Positions 30,393 through 39,213 are shown, counted from the first letter of the stretch. The stretch: DNA of 64,000 nucleotides from Gammaproteobacteria bacterium (GCA_012960535.1 DUBB01000014.1:1-64000); one strand, 5' to 3'. Numbers and translations: made by a program. Notes: a model not told the origin generated them from the sequence alone.

Positions 30393-30404
30393 GACAATAT
30401 TGTC
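30393..30404. promoter_or_regulatory. 12-bp perfect palindrome overlapping a TTGACA box
   Basis: GACAATATTGTC is a perfect palindrome. The TTGACA at 30391-30396 is a consensus -35 hexamer, but no good -10 follows at 16-18 bases. It lies between rlmKL and the divergent luciferase-like gene and could be a TetR- or LysR-type operator. Confidence 0.35.
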
Positions 30405-30546
30405 GGAAGAAAATTCAAGCCATCCTCGTTATGGGGTATTAATTCTGTTCCGGAAAGAATAGATTGGTGCTGGCCTCAGAGAGGTTTCATGTCAGTAACA
30501 GATTTGTTGGCAAGTGAGTATGGAGTATTGAATATAAGGAGCAGTT

Positions 30547-31431
30547 ATGAGATTTAGCCTGTGGCCCCTACCGAGCCATGACTTTGTTACGGTCAGGTCT
30601 TTAGCAGAGCATGCCGAGCAGACTGGCTGGGATGGCATTTGGCTGGCGGATCACTTTATGCCTAATGCTGAGGATACATCAGCGCCCTGGCCCGAAGCCT
30701 GGACGACCCTGGCTGCACTGGCTGCCCTGGTTCCCAGGGTCCGGCTGGGCACACTGGTGACGGGTAATACCTATCGCCACCCCGCAGTTCTAGCCAAGAT
30801 GGCTGCCACGGTGGATCATATTTCCGGGGGTAGGGTCGTCCTCGGGCTGGGTTCCGGATGGCAGGAGAATGAACATCAAAAGTATGGCATCGATTTCTTC
30901 TCGACCCGTGAACGCCTGTTGCGCTTAGAAGAGGCCTGTCAACTCATAAAAGCGCTGCTGACCGAAGTTGAAACTACATTTGAAGGCAAATTCTATCGAT
31001 TGGAGGGGGCGCCATTGGAGCCAAAACCAATCCAGTCGCCATTACCCCTGCTGATTGGTGGTGGCGGTGAAACCGTAACCCTGAAAATCACGGCCAGGTA
31101 TGCTGATGAGTGGAATGTATGGGGTACCGTGGATACCCTCAAGCACAAGATGGCTATTCTGGACAGGCACTGCGAAACCGCCCACCGGGACCCCGCGGAG
31201 ATACAAAGGTCTGCGGTAGCGTTGATGTTTTTGACCGATGATGAGAAATTTGCTGCCAGGATGAGAGGAAATGCTCAGGCAACAATCGCAGGTAACAGGA
31301 ACCAGATTCGTGACATTGTTGGCGGCTATCGCGATGCGGGTGTAAACGAACTGATCGTGCCTGATTTTACGATGGGTGAGGATAAGCTAGATATCCTGGA
31401 TATTCTGATTAATGATGTGTTTTGCGACTAG
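30547..31431 (+). CDS. Luciferase-like (LLM class) flavin-dependent monooxygenase, F420-type subgroup
   Basis: 294 residues with a luciferase TIM barrel: RFSLWPLPSHD start, WLADHFMP, RLGTLVTGNTYRHPA, LGLGSGWQENEH and LLIGGGGE. These features match the subgroup often named F420-dependent oxidoreductase, although FMN-using members are common. It may oxygenate or reduce a small substrate with reduced flavin or F420. AAGGAG lies seven bases before the ATG. A SnoaL-like gene follows 44 bp downstream, suggesting an operon. Cofactor choice cannot be settled from sequence. Confidence 0.82.
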   Translation: MRFSLWPLPSHDFVTVRSLAEHAEQTGWDGIWLADHFMPNAEDTSAPWPEAWTTLAALAALVPRVRLGTLVTGNTYRHPAVLAKMAATVDHISGGRVVLGLGSGWQENEHQKYGIDFFSTRERLLRLEEACQLIKALLTEVETTFEGKFYRLEGAPLEPKPIQSPLPLLIGGGGETVTLKITARYADEWNVWGTVDTLKHKMAILDRHCETAHRDPAEIQRSAVALMFLTDDEKFAARMRGNAQATIAGNRNQIRDIVGGYRDAGVNELIVPDFTMGEDKLDILDILINDVFCD

Positions 31432-31475
31432 CATGATTGCCAACTAATTCAAGAATAAGCGTTGCGAGGTTCAAA

Positions 31476-31937
31476 TTGGAAAGCTTAGAAGCGAGAATCG
31501 ATAGATTGGAGGCCATAGAGGCGATTAAACAGCTCAAGGCGCTGTATTGCGAGATCTGTGATGATGCTCATAACCCGGATCGAATTGTTTCAATATTTAC
31601 TGCGGATGGCATCTGGGAAGGCCGTGGTATTGGCAAGGCCCAAGGCCATGTGCAGATAGCAGAGCTGTTTAAGAATTTTCAGAAAATGATGAGTTTTACC
31701 CAGCACATGGTTATGAACCCGAGAATAACGGTTCAGGGCATGCGCGCCACCGCCACCTGGTATTTTTTTGGACCTTTTACCTTTCGTGAAAACGATCAGG
31801 CTAAATGGCAGGCCGCCCGATATTATGAGGAGTATGTCAAACAAGGCGCGGATTGGAAAATTCAGAGCCTGCGTGTTTCGGGGCCTGGCATGAGTGTCAA
31901 CTACGAGGTGGGTTGGGGTGAGTCTCGCTACCAGTAG
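31476..31937 (+). CDS. SnoaL-like / NTF2-fold protein
   Basis: 153 residues from TTG 31476. The layout RLEAIEAIKQLKALYCEICD ... IVSIFTADGIWEG ... MNPRITVQGMRATATWYF ... YYEEYVKQGADWKIQSLRV is a SnoaL_4/ring-hydroxylase-beta-like cone. TTG 31476 is preferred to 31437 since GAGG at 31466-31469 lies six bases before it. It is likely co-transcribed with the luciferase-like monooxygenase and may act on the same compound; its reaction is unknown. It is a different sequence from the SnoaL-like protein at 18.3 kb. Confidence 0.7.
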   Translation: MESLEARIDRLEAIEAIKQLKALYCEICDDAHNPDRIVSIFTADGIWEGRGIGKAQGHVQIAELFKNFQKMMSFTQHMVMNPRITVQGMRATATWYFFGPFTFRENDQAKWQAARYYEEYVKQGADWKIQSLRVSGPGMSVNYEVGWGESRYQ

Positions 31938-32205
31938 GGCTGGATCCTGGTCCTGGTCTTGGGAATTATCAGGGTAGATTGCGATCACATGATCCATGTT
32001 AGAGCGCCAAGCTGGATCGCAATGGTCATAGTGTTCGGTTGGCTGAACAGAATTTGAACCCTTGATTAACAAATTACAGATTTGATTAAAATCACTATCC
32101 ACCGGTACATTGGTCGCGGTGGTGATGCCATAGAGCAATTTCTGTTAGTCTAGGAGGGTGATAGAAGGATTCATAGCGTACTCATATAAACTGATGCAGG
32201 CGAGA

Positions 32206-34986
32206 ATGATTTTGATGAACATGGGTTCTAGAATTATTTTTATAGTTGTCGTTTTGCTGATAATACCTGCTGCGAATGCTGCCAGTCGTGGAATAACTGT
32301 GCAGTTACGCGCATCTGAAGCAAAAAATGCTGCAGTGACTGGTGAGTACCAGATGTATAAAGAAAGCTATGCATTGGTTGTTGGCATCGATGAGTATACC
32401 GAAGGTTGGCCCAGGCTAAGTAATGCGGTCAAAGATGCAGAGCTCATTGCCACAGCTCTCGAGGAAAAGGGCTTTGACGTTGAATTACACAGAAACCTGG
32501 ATTCCGATGCATTGATGCAGGTTTTTAAGCGATTTTTTATTCTTAAAGGTGAAAAACCCGATGCCCGCCTATTTGTCTGGTTCGCCGGGCACGGCGCGAC
32601 CGTTGATGGAGAAGGTTACCTTGTTCCCGCTGACGCCCCGATTATATCGGAAGGCGCAAGCTTTAAGTTTTCCTCGCTGGCCCTCCGTGATTTTGGTACT
32701 TACATGCGGCAGTCAAGTTCAAAACACGTCTATGCTGTGTTTGACTCCTGTTTTGCGGGGACAGTCTTCTCAGCCCAGCGATCCATGCCGCCGGCGGCTA
32801 TTACCCGGGCCACGACGTTACCAGTGCGCCAATTTCTGACTTCAGGCGATGCGGATCAAACGGTTTCTGATGATGGCCAGTTTAGAGATTTATTTATCAG
32901 AGCAATCCGCGGCGAGGAACGTTCTGATGCGAATGGTGATGGTTATCTGACCGCCTCGGAACTGGGCATGTATTTGGGAGACAGGGTTACCAATCTGACT
33001 GAATCAGCGCAAACACCCCGCTATGGAAAGTTGCGAGATAGGGATTTTGATCGCGGTGATTTTGTTTTTGCCTTACCGACTGCACCAGGCAGTGGTTCAG
33101 GCCCAACTGACGGAGCTCAGGAAAATGAAATGGTGTTCTGGAATTTGATTAAAGATAGTGATAGCAGCAATGAATATGCTGCTTATCTCAGCCAGTTTCC
33201 AAATGGTCAGTTTGCTCAGCAGGCGACGGTTAGACAGAATCAATTGCAACAGTCCGCCAATCTGGCCCTGCCCAGAGAAGAATTTATACAACAAGGCTCG
33301 TTTGAATTTGTTTCGATTAATCGGGATCTAATCACGTTGCAGGAAACGCTTGTTCGCGAAATTCCGCACAAGGACTCGAGTATTGTAGGGCGGTTGCCTG
33401 AAGGTGCCCGCGTCTGGGGTTTAGGTGAATACAAAGCCTCAACGGGTAACTGGTATGACGTGTCTATATCAGGCGTGCGGGTTGGCTTTCTGCATGGTGG
33501 GCAGGTGGCATCCATAGATCAAACAGATCGGTTTGTCCAGGTTGACGAAACCGGGGGAATATCGGATTCATCGAGAATAGATGATCAATTGTCGAGAATG
33601 ATGTATGGGATGTTATCTGAGCCCTCTTCTGATGCTGCTGTCGCTGAGTTAGATGTTCAGAATGAAACGGCGGCTTCCAAGGACCCTTTAGTCACAAATG
33701 AGACTATGAAAACAGCCGAACAGGATATGCCCATTGCGAGTGCTTTGACTCAGTCCACTACCCCCCAGGATCAGCAGGTTGATGAAGTGGTTCGGTTGGC
33801 TGAAACTGAAGTCCGTTCAACCTCGGAGGACAACCCGATAGACGAAGTGAGTGTGGCGGTCAAAGAAATTGTAAATCATACCTCAGCGGAAACGGGGCCT
33901 GATGAGCGTGAAGTCATAGATATTGTTGATTCAGGAGGCCCGCATGATGCTACCCAGGCGTTATTTGTTGAAACCGAACAAGAGCCTGGCACCCTAGAAA
34001 CCCAGCCATCTTCGGCAGATGATTTGGCCCAGCAGCCGCTCGAGATGGAGGATGCCGTTGCCAGCCCTGCAAGAGCAGTGCAACCGGCTAAGGAACTGGG
34101 GAAGGCGAATGCGGTTGTAGCCACCGTGCAGGTAACCGAGGAGCTGGATGCTGAGCAGTTGCAGAAAGATCTTAACCAAGTAGCAGGCAACGCTGCAGTA
34201 GCAGAGGCAGAGCCTATTGCGGCGGATCAGGATAAGGTGGCGGCCACTCCAACTGAACTGGCTGAGGCATCAGTAGGCCAGATGCAGGACTCGGATGCAT
34301 CGGCAATAGATGAATCTGATGTGGTTGCGCAGGCAGATGCATCTACTTTATCCACTACTGTATCCACTACGGGGCCAGAAACCAGAGAAGCAGAGACCGA
34401 CACCCTCGAGGATACTGTGGCGGTGATTGATGATGCCAAGGAGATAGCGCGGAAGCAGACGACCGTTGATCCACAAAGTGTAGGTCTGTACGCCAGGCGA
34501 TACCTTATAGCTGCTGCCAAGGGAAATGTAGGCGCCCAGTTGTCCCTGGGATATATGTATGAAAATGGTGATCATGTCCTAAAAGATCTAGGTGAAGCAG
34601 AAAAGTGGTATCGGCGCGCAGCTGAGATGGAAAATGTTAATGCCATGATTGGTTTGGCATCTTTGTTGGGTGATGCGCCAGAAGCGACACTCTGGTTTCG
34701 AAAGGCCGCCGAGAACGGTAATGCTGGTGCTCAGGAAATGGTTGCTTATCGGTATCAGAGTGGTACAGGTGCTGATATAGACCCATTAGAGGCTGTGTTC
34801 TGGTATAAGAAAGCAGCAGGGCAGAATAAAATCGCCGCCCAGAACAACCTGGGTCGTTTGTATCAGCTGGGCATTGGTGTTGAAAAAGATCTGGATCAGG
34901 CAATTTTCTGGTATGAAAAGGCGGCTGAACAGGGAAGTGTTGCGGCACAGAACAATCTGAAACAGCTGCTACCTAGCCTCAATTAG
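32206..34986 (+). CDS. Secreted caspase-like (C14) protease with SH3-like and Sel1 repeats
   Basis: About 926 residues. Order: signal peptide ending in AANA; caspase-like domain with ALVVGIDEY, the catalytic His in FAGHG (His129) and Cys in FDSCFAG (Cys182); a full EF-hand loop D-x-N-x-D-x-Y-x-T-x-x-E at about 241-252; an SH3-like segment (about 370-430); a long acidic, Ala/Glu/Thr-rich linker of about 300 residues; and about four Sel1 repeats (AEKWYRRAAE, ATLWFRKAAE, AVFWYKKAAG, AIFWYEKAAE). The protease is probably exported and may need Ca2+. The start is uncertain (32194, 32206, 32215 or 32221); the AGG at 32198-32200 favours 32206. It converges with the Sel1 gene, 3 bp between stops. Confidence 0.82.
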   Translation: MILMNMGSRIIFIVVVLLIIPAANAASRGITVQLRASEAKNAAVTGEYQMYKESYALVVGIDEYTEGWPRLSNAVKDAELIATALEEKGFDVELHRNLDSDALMQVFKRFFILKGEKPDARLFVWFAGHGATVDGEGYLVPADAPIISEGASFKFSSLALRDFGTYMRQSSSKHVYAVFDSCFAGTVFSAQRSMPPAAITRATTLPVRQFLTSGDADQTVSDDGQFRDLFIRAIRGEERSDANGDGYLTASELGMYLGDRVTNLTESAQTPRYGKLRDRDFDRGDFVFALPTAPGSGSGPTDGAQENEMVFWNLIKDSDSSNEYAAYLSQFPNGQFAQQATVRQNQLQQSANLALPREEFIQQGSFEFVSINRDLITLQETLVREIPHKDSSIVGRLPEGARVWGLGEYKASTGNWYDVSISGVRVGFLHGGQVASIDQTDRFVQVDETGGISDSSRIDDQLSRMMYGMLSEPSSDAAVAELDVQNETAASKDPLVTNETMKTAEQDMPIASALTQSTTPQDQQVDEVVRLAETEVRSTSEDNPIDEVSVAVKEIVNHTSAETGPDEREVIDIVDSGGPHDATQALFVETEQEPGTLETQPSSADDLAQQPLEMEDAVASPARAVQPAKELGKANAVVATVQVTEELDAEQLQKDLNQVAGNAAVAEAEPIAADQDKVAATPTELAEASVGQMQDSDASAIDESDVVAQADASTLSTTVSTTGPETREAETDTLEDTVAVIDDAKEIARKQTTVDPQSVGLYARRYLIAAAKGNVGAQLSLGYMYENGDHVLKDLGEAEKWYRRAAEMENVNAMIGLASLLGDAPEATLWFRKAAENGNAGAQEMVAYRYQSGTGADIDPLEAVFWYKKAAGQNKIAAQNNLGRLYQLGIGVEKDLDQAIFWYEKAAEQGSVAAQNNLKQLLPSLN

Positions 34987-34989
34987 ATA

Positions 34990-36330
34990 CTAGTCCAGGC
35001 GTTGAATTTTAGCAGTGGCAGCTTCCATACCCAACTGCTTTGCCTGCCGGTAAAATTTAAGCGCAGTTGCTTTGTCTTTTTTGGTTCCTCTACCTCGCTC
35101 ATACATTTCTGCCAGGTAATAGTAGGCATCAGGGTATTTTTCTTCGATGGCACTCTTTAACAGATTCATTGCCTTTTCATAGTCCCGGCTGACAAAAGAA
35201 CCATTAATATAGCGTCTGGCAAGGGTGACCTGTGCTGGCGGGTAGTTAAGGTCTGCAGCCTTGGTTTGCCATTCGACTACCCTTGTTGAATTTCTTTTCA
35301 GACCACCTTTACCATTCTCATAGTAGGCGGCTACTACCATTTGCGCCTCTGGATCGTCTTTATTGGCAGCCTCTAGAAACCATTTCAAAGCCGTTTCTTC
35401 ATCCGGCTCGTTTTTATCACTCAGGCCACCATCTGCATAGATCTGTCCCAGTAGATGCAGAGCGCCTTTATAGCCCAGTTGGGCCGCGCTATCTGCGGCG
35501 GTTTTAGCATTGCTGGCTCGTCCGGCTGCGAGAAGAGAGCGAGCATATTGAATTTGAAATCTTGCGGCATCCGGATACAGTCTGAGGGCCTTATTACACG
35601 CCGGCACAGCGAGTTGGTAAGCAATATCTGCCAGATTGATGCTGATTTTGGAAGGCTTGCTCGCTCTATAGGCTAGGGTGTCACAGTCGTCCGAGTCAGG
35701 AACTGAATCCCTCAGTTTTTCGATTGTTTCTCGAGTGATCTTTGCATTGACCTGAAGTTTTTTGCGAACCTGGAAAACAGCCAATGCTTCCCGTGTGGTT
35801 TGATCTAAAGTACCGGATTCGTCGGTTTGAGGAAAACCAACCTGAGCCAGCAGTCTTTGAGCCTCTCTGGTTCTTAGAGACAGGGCTTTCATTTCCGCCT
35901 CTATCTGCTGGCGGCGTTTTTTTTCGGAATTTTCCTTACGGCTCGTTTCTTGAATGGCAGCTTCTGCTCTAACAGTCAGTAATAATTCAGTTGCTTTATC
36001 GTAGTAACGACCTTCACGACCGGTATTTTGAAGATAGCGTAACAGGCGGTCCTGAGAAGCCAGAGCATTGCCTGTCTTGTGCAGGGCTGTGGCTTCGAGA
36101 AAATAGAGGGCATTCGGGATTTCAGCATCAAGCGATCGTATTCGCGCTATGAGATCGATAATACCGACGTTATCGTTTATATATAAGAGTCTGCTGAGTT
36201 CGCTCATATGCAGGTCTAGTTGAACTTCCAGTGGCAGTACTTCATTGATGCTATTAGATTCTGCGTGCGCCCGTGGATTGCCCAGCACAACGACTAAGAT
36301 GAAACCGGCTATGATTAGGTTTAGTTTGAT
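34990..36330 (-). CDS. Exported peptidoglycan-binding / Sel1-repeat protein with an apparent ATC start
   Basis: 446 residues if started at ATC 36330-36328. From there the sequence is a good signal peptide (KLNLIIAGFILVV ... PRAHA). AAGGG at 36339-36343 lies eight bases before the ATC, and an in-frame TAA closes the frame just upstream. The first canonical codon, GTG 36288, would cut the signal peptide in half. The mature protein has helical TPR-like N-terminal repeats, a coiled-coil around KENSEKKRRQQIEAEMKALS, a PG_binding_1 domain (LDQTTREALAVFQ), and Sel1 repeats (ALKWFLEAANK, AMNLLKSAIEE, ALKFYRQAKQ). It probably sits in the periplasm as a scaffold. Confidence 0.75.
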   Translation of the reverse strand: MKLNLIIAGFILVVVLGNPRAHAESNSINEVLPLEVQLDLHMSELSRLLYINDNVGIIDLIARIRSLDAEIPNALYFLEATALHKTGNALASQDRLLRYLQNTGREGRYYDKATELLLTVRAEAAIQETSRKENSEKKRRQQIEAEMKALSLRTREAQRLLAQVGFPQTDESGTLDQTTREALAVFQVRKKLQVNAKITRETIEKLRDSVPDSDDCDTLAYRASKPSKISINLADIAYQLAVPACNKALRLYPDAARFQIQYARSLLAAGRASNAKTAADSAAQLGYKGALHLLGQIYADGGLSDKNEPDEETALKWFLEAANKDDPEAQMVVAAYYENGKGGLKRNSTRVVEWQTKAADLNYPPAQVTLARRYINGSFVSRDYEKAMNLLKSAIEEKYPDAYYYLAEMYERGRGTKKDKATALKFYRQAKQLGMEAATAKIQRLD

Positions 36331-36426
36331 GGCTGCGACCCTTTACAAGCGTTTTTGATTAATGGGAATTTGTTTAGATCTTTACAAAATACTGTTTATC
36401 CGTGTTTCTGGCAAGTGTTGGAATTA

Positions 36427-37590
36427 TCAGGAGCGAGCTGATCTGCAGTAATTTTGCAGAACAATTAACTGTCTTGCCAACGACGAAAGGGCTTCTATTT
36501 TATTGTTTTGGCTACTTACCAGAAATTGCGACGATGATTTTGGGTCAGCTACAGCACCTGCAGAAGAATTAGTCTTGGACAACAGCAGGGAAGCCCAGCC
36601 TTCTTCCGAGATTCGAATAAGTGGTTTGCTGATATTGTCTTCAGCCAAATCAAGCCAGATTGAGTGATTGCTGCTGATTGGCTGCGGGATCTGGTTGTCG
36701 GCACATAGAAACTTGAAAGTAGTCCTGCTAGTGAAGTTCAGGCCGCAGACGGCTTCACTCTTCAGGGTATGTTTTACTGATTTTTCAGAACTACATGGAT
36801 CAGCTTGAGCGCTATAAACTGCAAGGTCTTTGGACATAAGGTTGGCGATATGTTCGCTTACATCCCGGATATTTTTCGGAATGTTGTTTCTGGCGACTGA
36901 TTTCACTGGTGATGCCTTTTTGTCCTGAACCAGATCTGAGGGGGAATTAACCAGCTGTTTTTTGACTGGCTCTATTGGCTGGATATCCTCAGATTTACTT
37001 AAAGCATTATCAATAGTATCCAGTAGTTGTTGTTCAAAGTTGAGATTGAACTGGGCTGTTTTTTTAGTTTTAGGTTGTCCGCCCATACTCGAAGGCTGAT
37101 CTAAAATGGCTATCTGCGTTTCTGACATAATTTGCAGCGATCGGGCAACCGGGTTTTCCTGTATTATCTGTTTAGCAGTTTCTTCCGGGAGGCAGATTGC
37201 GTTATCACCGGTGGTGGTGCAGAGCAATCGAGTCCAGTCTGGGGATGAAGTCGTTTCCTGGCCGTTAGTTCCGCTGGCGCCAATCTTTGGATTGAAGAGG
37301 ACAAAGTATGGGTCACGATTGTCGCCCAGCAGTTCGATCCAGATTGATGATTTTTCAGGCAGGCAGTTGGCAGGCGTCTTGGCGCCTGCTTGCCAATTCA
37401 GCGAAGAGGTTAGCAGAGGTTCCCCAAATGCTTCATCAATGGAGAACTGCACTTCAGTTTCGCTAATGTTGCAATTACCTACTCGAAAATTGGTACTGCG
37501 GACCGATCCGTCAAGCAAGATTGCTTGAACCTGCGCTGTACCTGCTATGAGGAGTATTCCTACCCAGAAAAAATAAGCTCTTAACGACAT
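36427..37590 (-). CDS. Secreted protein of unknown function with a duplicated Cys-containing domain
   Basis: 387 residues; I do not recognise the family. A signal peptide ends at QVQA. Two copies of a similar domain can be seen: about residues 30-130 (GNCNISETEVQF ... SIWIELLGDN ... SPDWTRLL) and about 285-345 (AVCGLNFTSRTTFKF ... SIWLDLAEDN ... EEGWASLL). They are joined by a charged Lys/Ser/Pro linker. Conserved cysteines in both copies suggest disulfides outside the cytoplasm. It lies upstream of and in the same direction as the peptidoglycan-binding/Sel1 gene, 96 bp apart, so the two are likely one unit. Its leader holds a G-rich repeat. Confidence 0.6.
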   Translation of the reverse strand: MSLRAYFFWVGILLIAGTAQVQAILLDGSVRSTNFRVGNCNISETEVQFSIDEAFGEPLLTSSLNWQAGAKTPANCLPEKSSIWIELLGDNRDPYFVLFNPKIGASGTNGQETTSSPDWTRLLCTTTGDNAICLPEETAKQIIQENPVARSLQIMSETQIAILDQPSSMGGQPKTKKTAQFNLNFEQQLLDTIDNALSKSEDIQPIEPVKKQLVNSPSDLVQDKKASPVKSVARNNIPKNIRDVSEHIANLMSKDLAVYSAQADPCSSEKSVKHTLKSEAVCGLNFTSRTTFKFLCADNQIPQPISSNHSIWLDLAEDNISKPLIRISEEGWASLLLSKTNSSAGAVADPKSSSQFLVSSQNNKIEALSSLARQLIVLQNYCRSARS

Positions 37591-37645
37591 GTTGAAAATT
37601 CTTTGGCTGTGAAATTAATTATTTCCCGATTTGTTATCGTTTTCT

Positions 37646-37687
37646 CTATCGCTATCCCTATCCCTATCCCTTTCCCTATCCCTTTCT
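37646..37687 (-). repeat. CTATCC-type hexanucleotide tract; five G3 tracts on the minus strand
   Basis: About seven head-to-tail hexamers (CTATCC/CTTTCC). Read on the minus strand, five GGG runs (37656-37682) are each separated by three bases (ATA or AAA), a textbook G-quadruplex pattern. It lies 66-92 bases before the ATG of the minus-strand gene at 37590, probably in its promoter or 5' leader. Confidence 0.75.
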
Positions 37688-37828
37688 CTTCCTCTTTTGT
37701 TTCCCGCTCTTCTCGTTAGGAGAGTATTTGAGTGATTGTATAAATTCAACTTTTGCGGTAGCGATACGGCTCTATATTTGCATGTCTATGGAAACTTATC
37801 CATCCCCTTGCTGGCTGATCATTTTGTT

Positions 37829-37885
37829 GTTTCCAGGTGTTTCCAGGTGTTTCCAGGTGTTTCCAGGTATTTCCAGGTGTTTCTG
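37829..37885. repeat. 10-bp tandem repeat TTCCAGGTGT, about five and a half units
   Basis: Units start at 37831, 37841, 37851, 37861 (ending AT) and 37871, with a partial unit at 37881. The three first units are identical, so the array is probably young or maintained by slippage. It has no CRISPR-like spacers. Confidence 0.8.
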
Positions 37886-38211
37886 GTCATAAAAGTTTGG
37901 TTTTATTGGGGCGAACGTGACCGCCCCCGATCACAGACCCGCTTGCTAGAAGGTTGGAGAATGTAGATGTGACCCAATGGCGGTTTAACGATCAGCGTGG
38001 TATCCCTGTCGCCATCAGTATTGGCCGGATAAAAGGCGGTCGCATTTTTTTCACCGGGACTGTACACGCCAGGAGACATAGCAAGCGTTTTTAACGGTCC
38101 ACAGTTCTATTCTCACCCTGAGGCCGCATTGTAAATTGTTACACTAGGTAATAGCCCTGTTCCCATGTTTTTGTCAGAATAAGATTCCAATGATTAATAT
38201 CGGGGAAGGCC

Positions 38212-39213
38212 ATGCCTGTTTTGAGCCTGGATGACATACATACACTCTGTCACGATGCCATCGTCAGCAGCGGCGCCAGCGAGAAGCAAGCTGCGGCTGT
38301 TGCTCTGGAGATTATGGATGCGGAGGCGGAAGGGATACGTAACGTTGGTTTAGGATACATCCATTTATATCTGAAACAGCTGAAGTCCGGCAAGATTTTG
38401 GGTCATGCAGTCCCAGTGGTGACAATCCGCTCTGAGGCAGTTACCTTGATTGATGCGGGTTATGGTTTCTGCCATACCGCTTATTTGGCTGGGGAGGTGC
38501 CACTCATTGCTTCTGCGAGGAAACAGGGGGTGGGTTTGATGTCAATTAACCACTCATCCTCCGCCGGCGTTCTTGGCTGGTTTGTCAGGCGCTTGGCCCA
38601 GCAGGGGTTGGTCAGTTTAATGTTTGCAAATTCGTCCAGAGCCGTGGCAGCCCATGGGGGCAAAGTGCCGTTCTTCGGTACCAATCCGTTTGCCTTTGGA
38701 TCGCCGAGGTCGGGGTCTGAGCCTATGGTGTTTGATATGGCGACCGCCTCTACTGCCCGGGTTAATATTGTGCGGGCTGCGAGCGAAGGACGGACTTTAG
38801 ATCCGGGCCATGCCATTGATAAGCATGGCATACCGACAACAGATGCAACTGCAGCATTGCAAGGTGCTCAGTTACCGCTTGGCGGTGCTAAAGGGTTTGG
38901 CCTGGGTCTGATGGTAGACATGCTTGCGGGCGTCCTGACTGGCAGTCATTGTTCCTATGAGGCTTCACTGTTTGCAAGTGATGAGGGTGGGCCTCCCAAT
39001 GTCGGACAGACTATTATTGCTATTGATAAAGCGTTTCTGTCTAGCGGTTATGTTGAGCATCTGGAACAGATGTTCAGCGCATTGCGGGAGGATAATGAGG
39101 TTCGAATTCCAGGAGAGCGGCGAGCAGAATTGCGCCGGCAGCATGAACGAGAGGGTGTCGATGTGCCCCAGGCGCTGTTGGACCAGATTGCTGAACTGGC
39201 TGTCACCGACTGA
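38212..39213 (+). CDS. Ldh family (malate/L-lactate dehydrogenase type 2) NAD(P)-dependent oxidoreductase
   Basis: 333 residues of the Ldh_2 fold (YlbC/ComC/DpkA type), which reduces 2-oxo acids or cyclic imines with NAD(P)H. Visible blocks are LCHDAIVSSGASEKQA (helical N-terminus), MSINHSSSAGVLGWFVRR with the catalytic His, FFGTNPFAFG and the C-terminal LGGAKGFGLGLMVDMLAGVL. DpkA-like members reduce delta-1-piperideine- or pyrroline-2-carboxylate, which would fit an amine/imino-acid operon; that is inference. GGGGAAGG lies before the ATG. It is the first gene of a run of eight plus-strand genes with small gaps. Confidence 0.85.
   Translation: MPVLSLDDIHTLCHDAIVSSGASEKQAAAVALEIMDAEAEGIRNVGLGYIHLYLKQLKSGKILGHAVPVVTIRSEAVTLIDAGYGFCHTAYLAGEVPLIASARKQGVGLMSINHSSSAGVLGWFVRRLAQQGLVSLMFANSSRAVAAHGGKVPFFGTNPFAFGSPRSGSEPMVFDMATASTARVNIVRAASEGRTLDPGHAIDKHGIPTTDATAALQGAQLPLGGAKGFGLGLMVDMLAGVLTGSHCSYEASLFASDEGGPPNVGQTIIAIDKAFLSSGYVEHLEQMFSALREDNEVRIPGERRAELRRQHEREGVDVPQALLDQIAELAVTD

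Larger units (their letters stand above)
37591..38211. other. 621-bp repeat-rich spacer between the caspase/Sel1 locus and the sox-type operon
   Basis: No supported gene; a 76-codon plus-strand frame (37736-37966) is mostly translated repeat. It holds a hexanucleotide tract and a 10-bp tandem repeat, listed separately, and must contain the promoter of the plus-strand operon starting at 38212. Confidence 0.5.

Noticed and set aside
37829-37885. Regularly repeated 10-bp units considered as a CRISPR array
   Set aside because: Units are directly abutting with no spacers, too short, and no cas genes are nearby.
37736-37966. 76-codon plus-strand ORF in the repeat-rich spacer
   Set aside because: Much of it is the 10-bp repeat read in frame; no SD before its start and no family resemblance.
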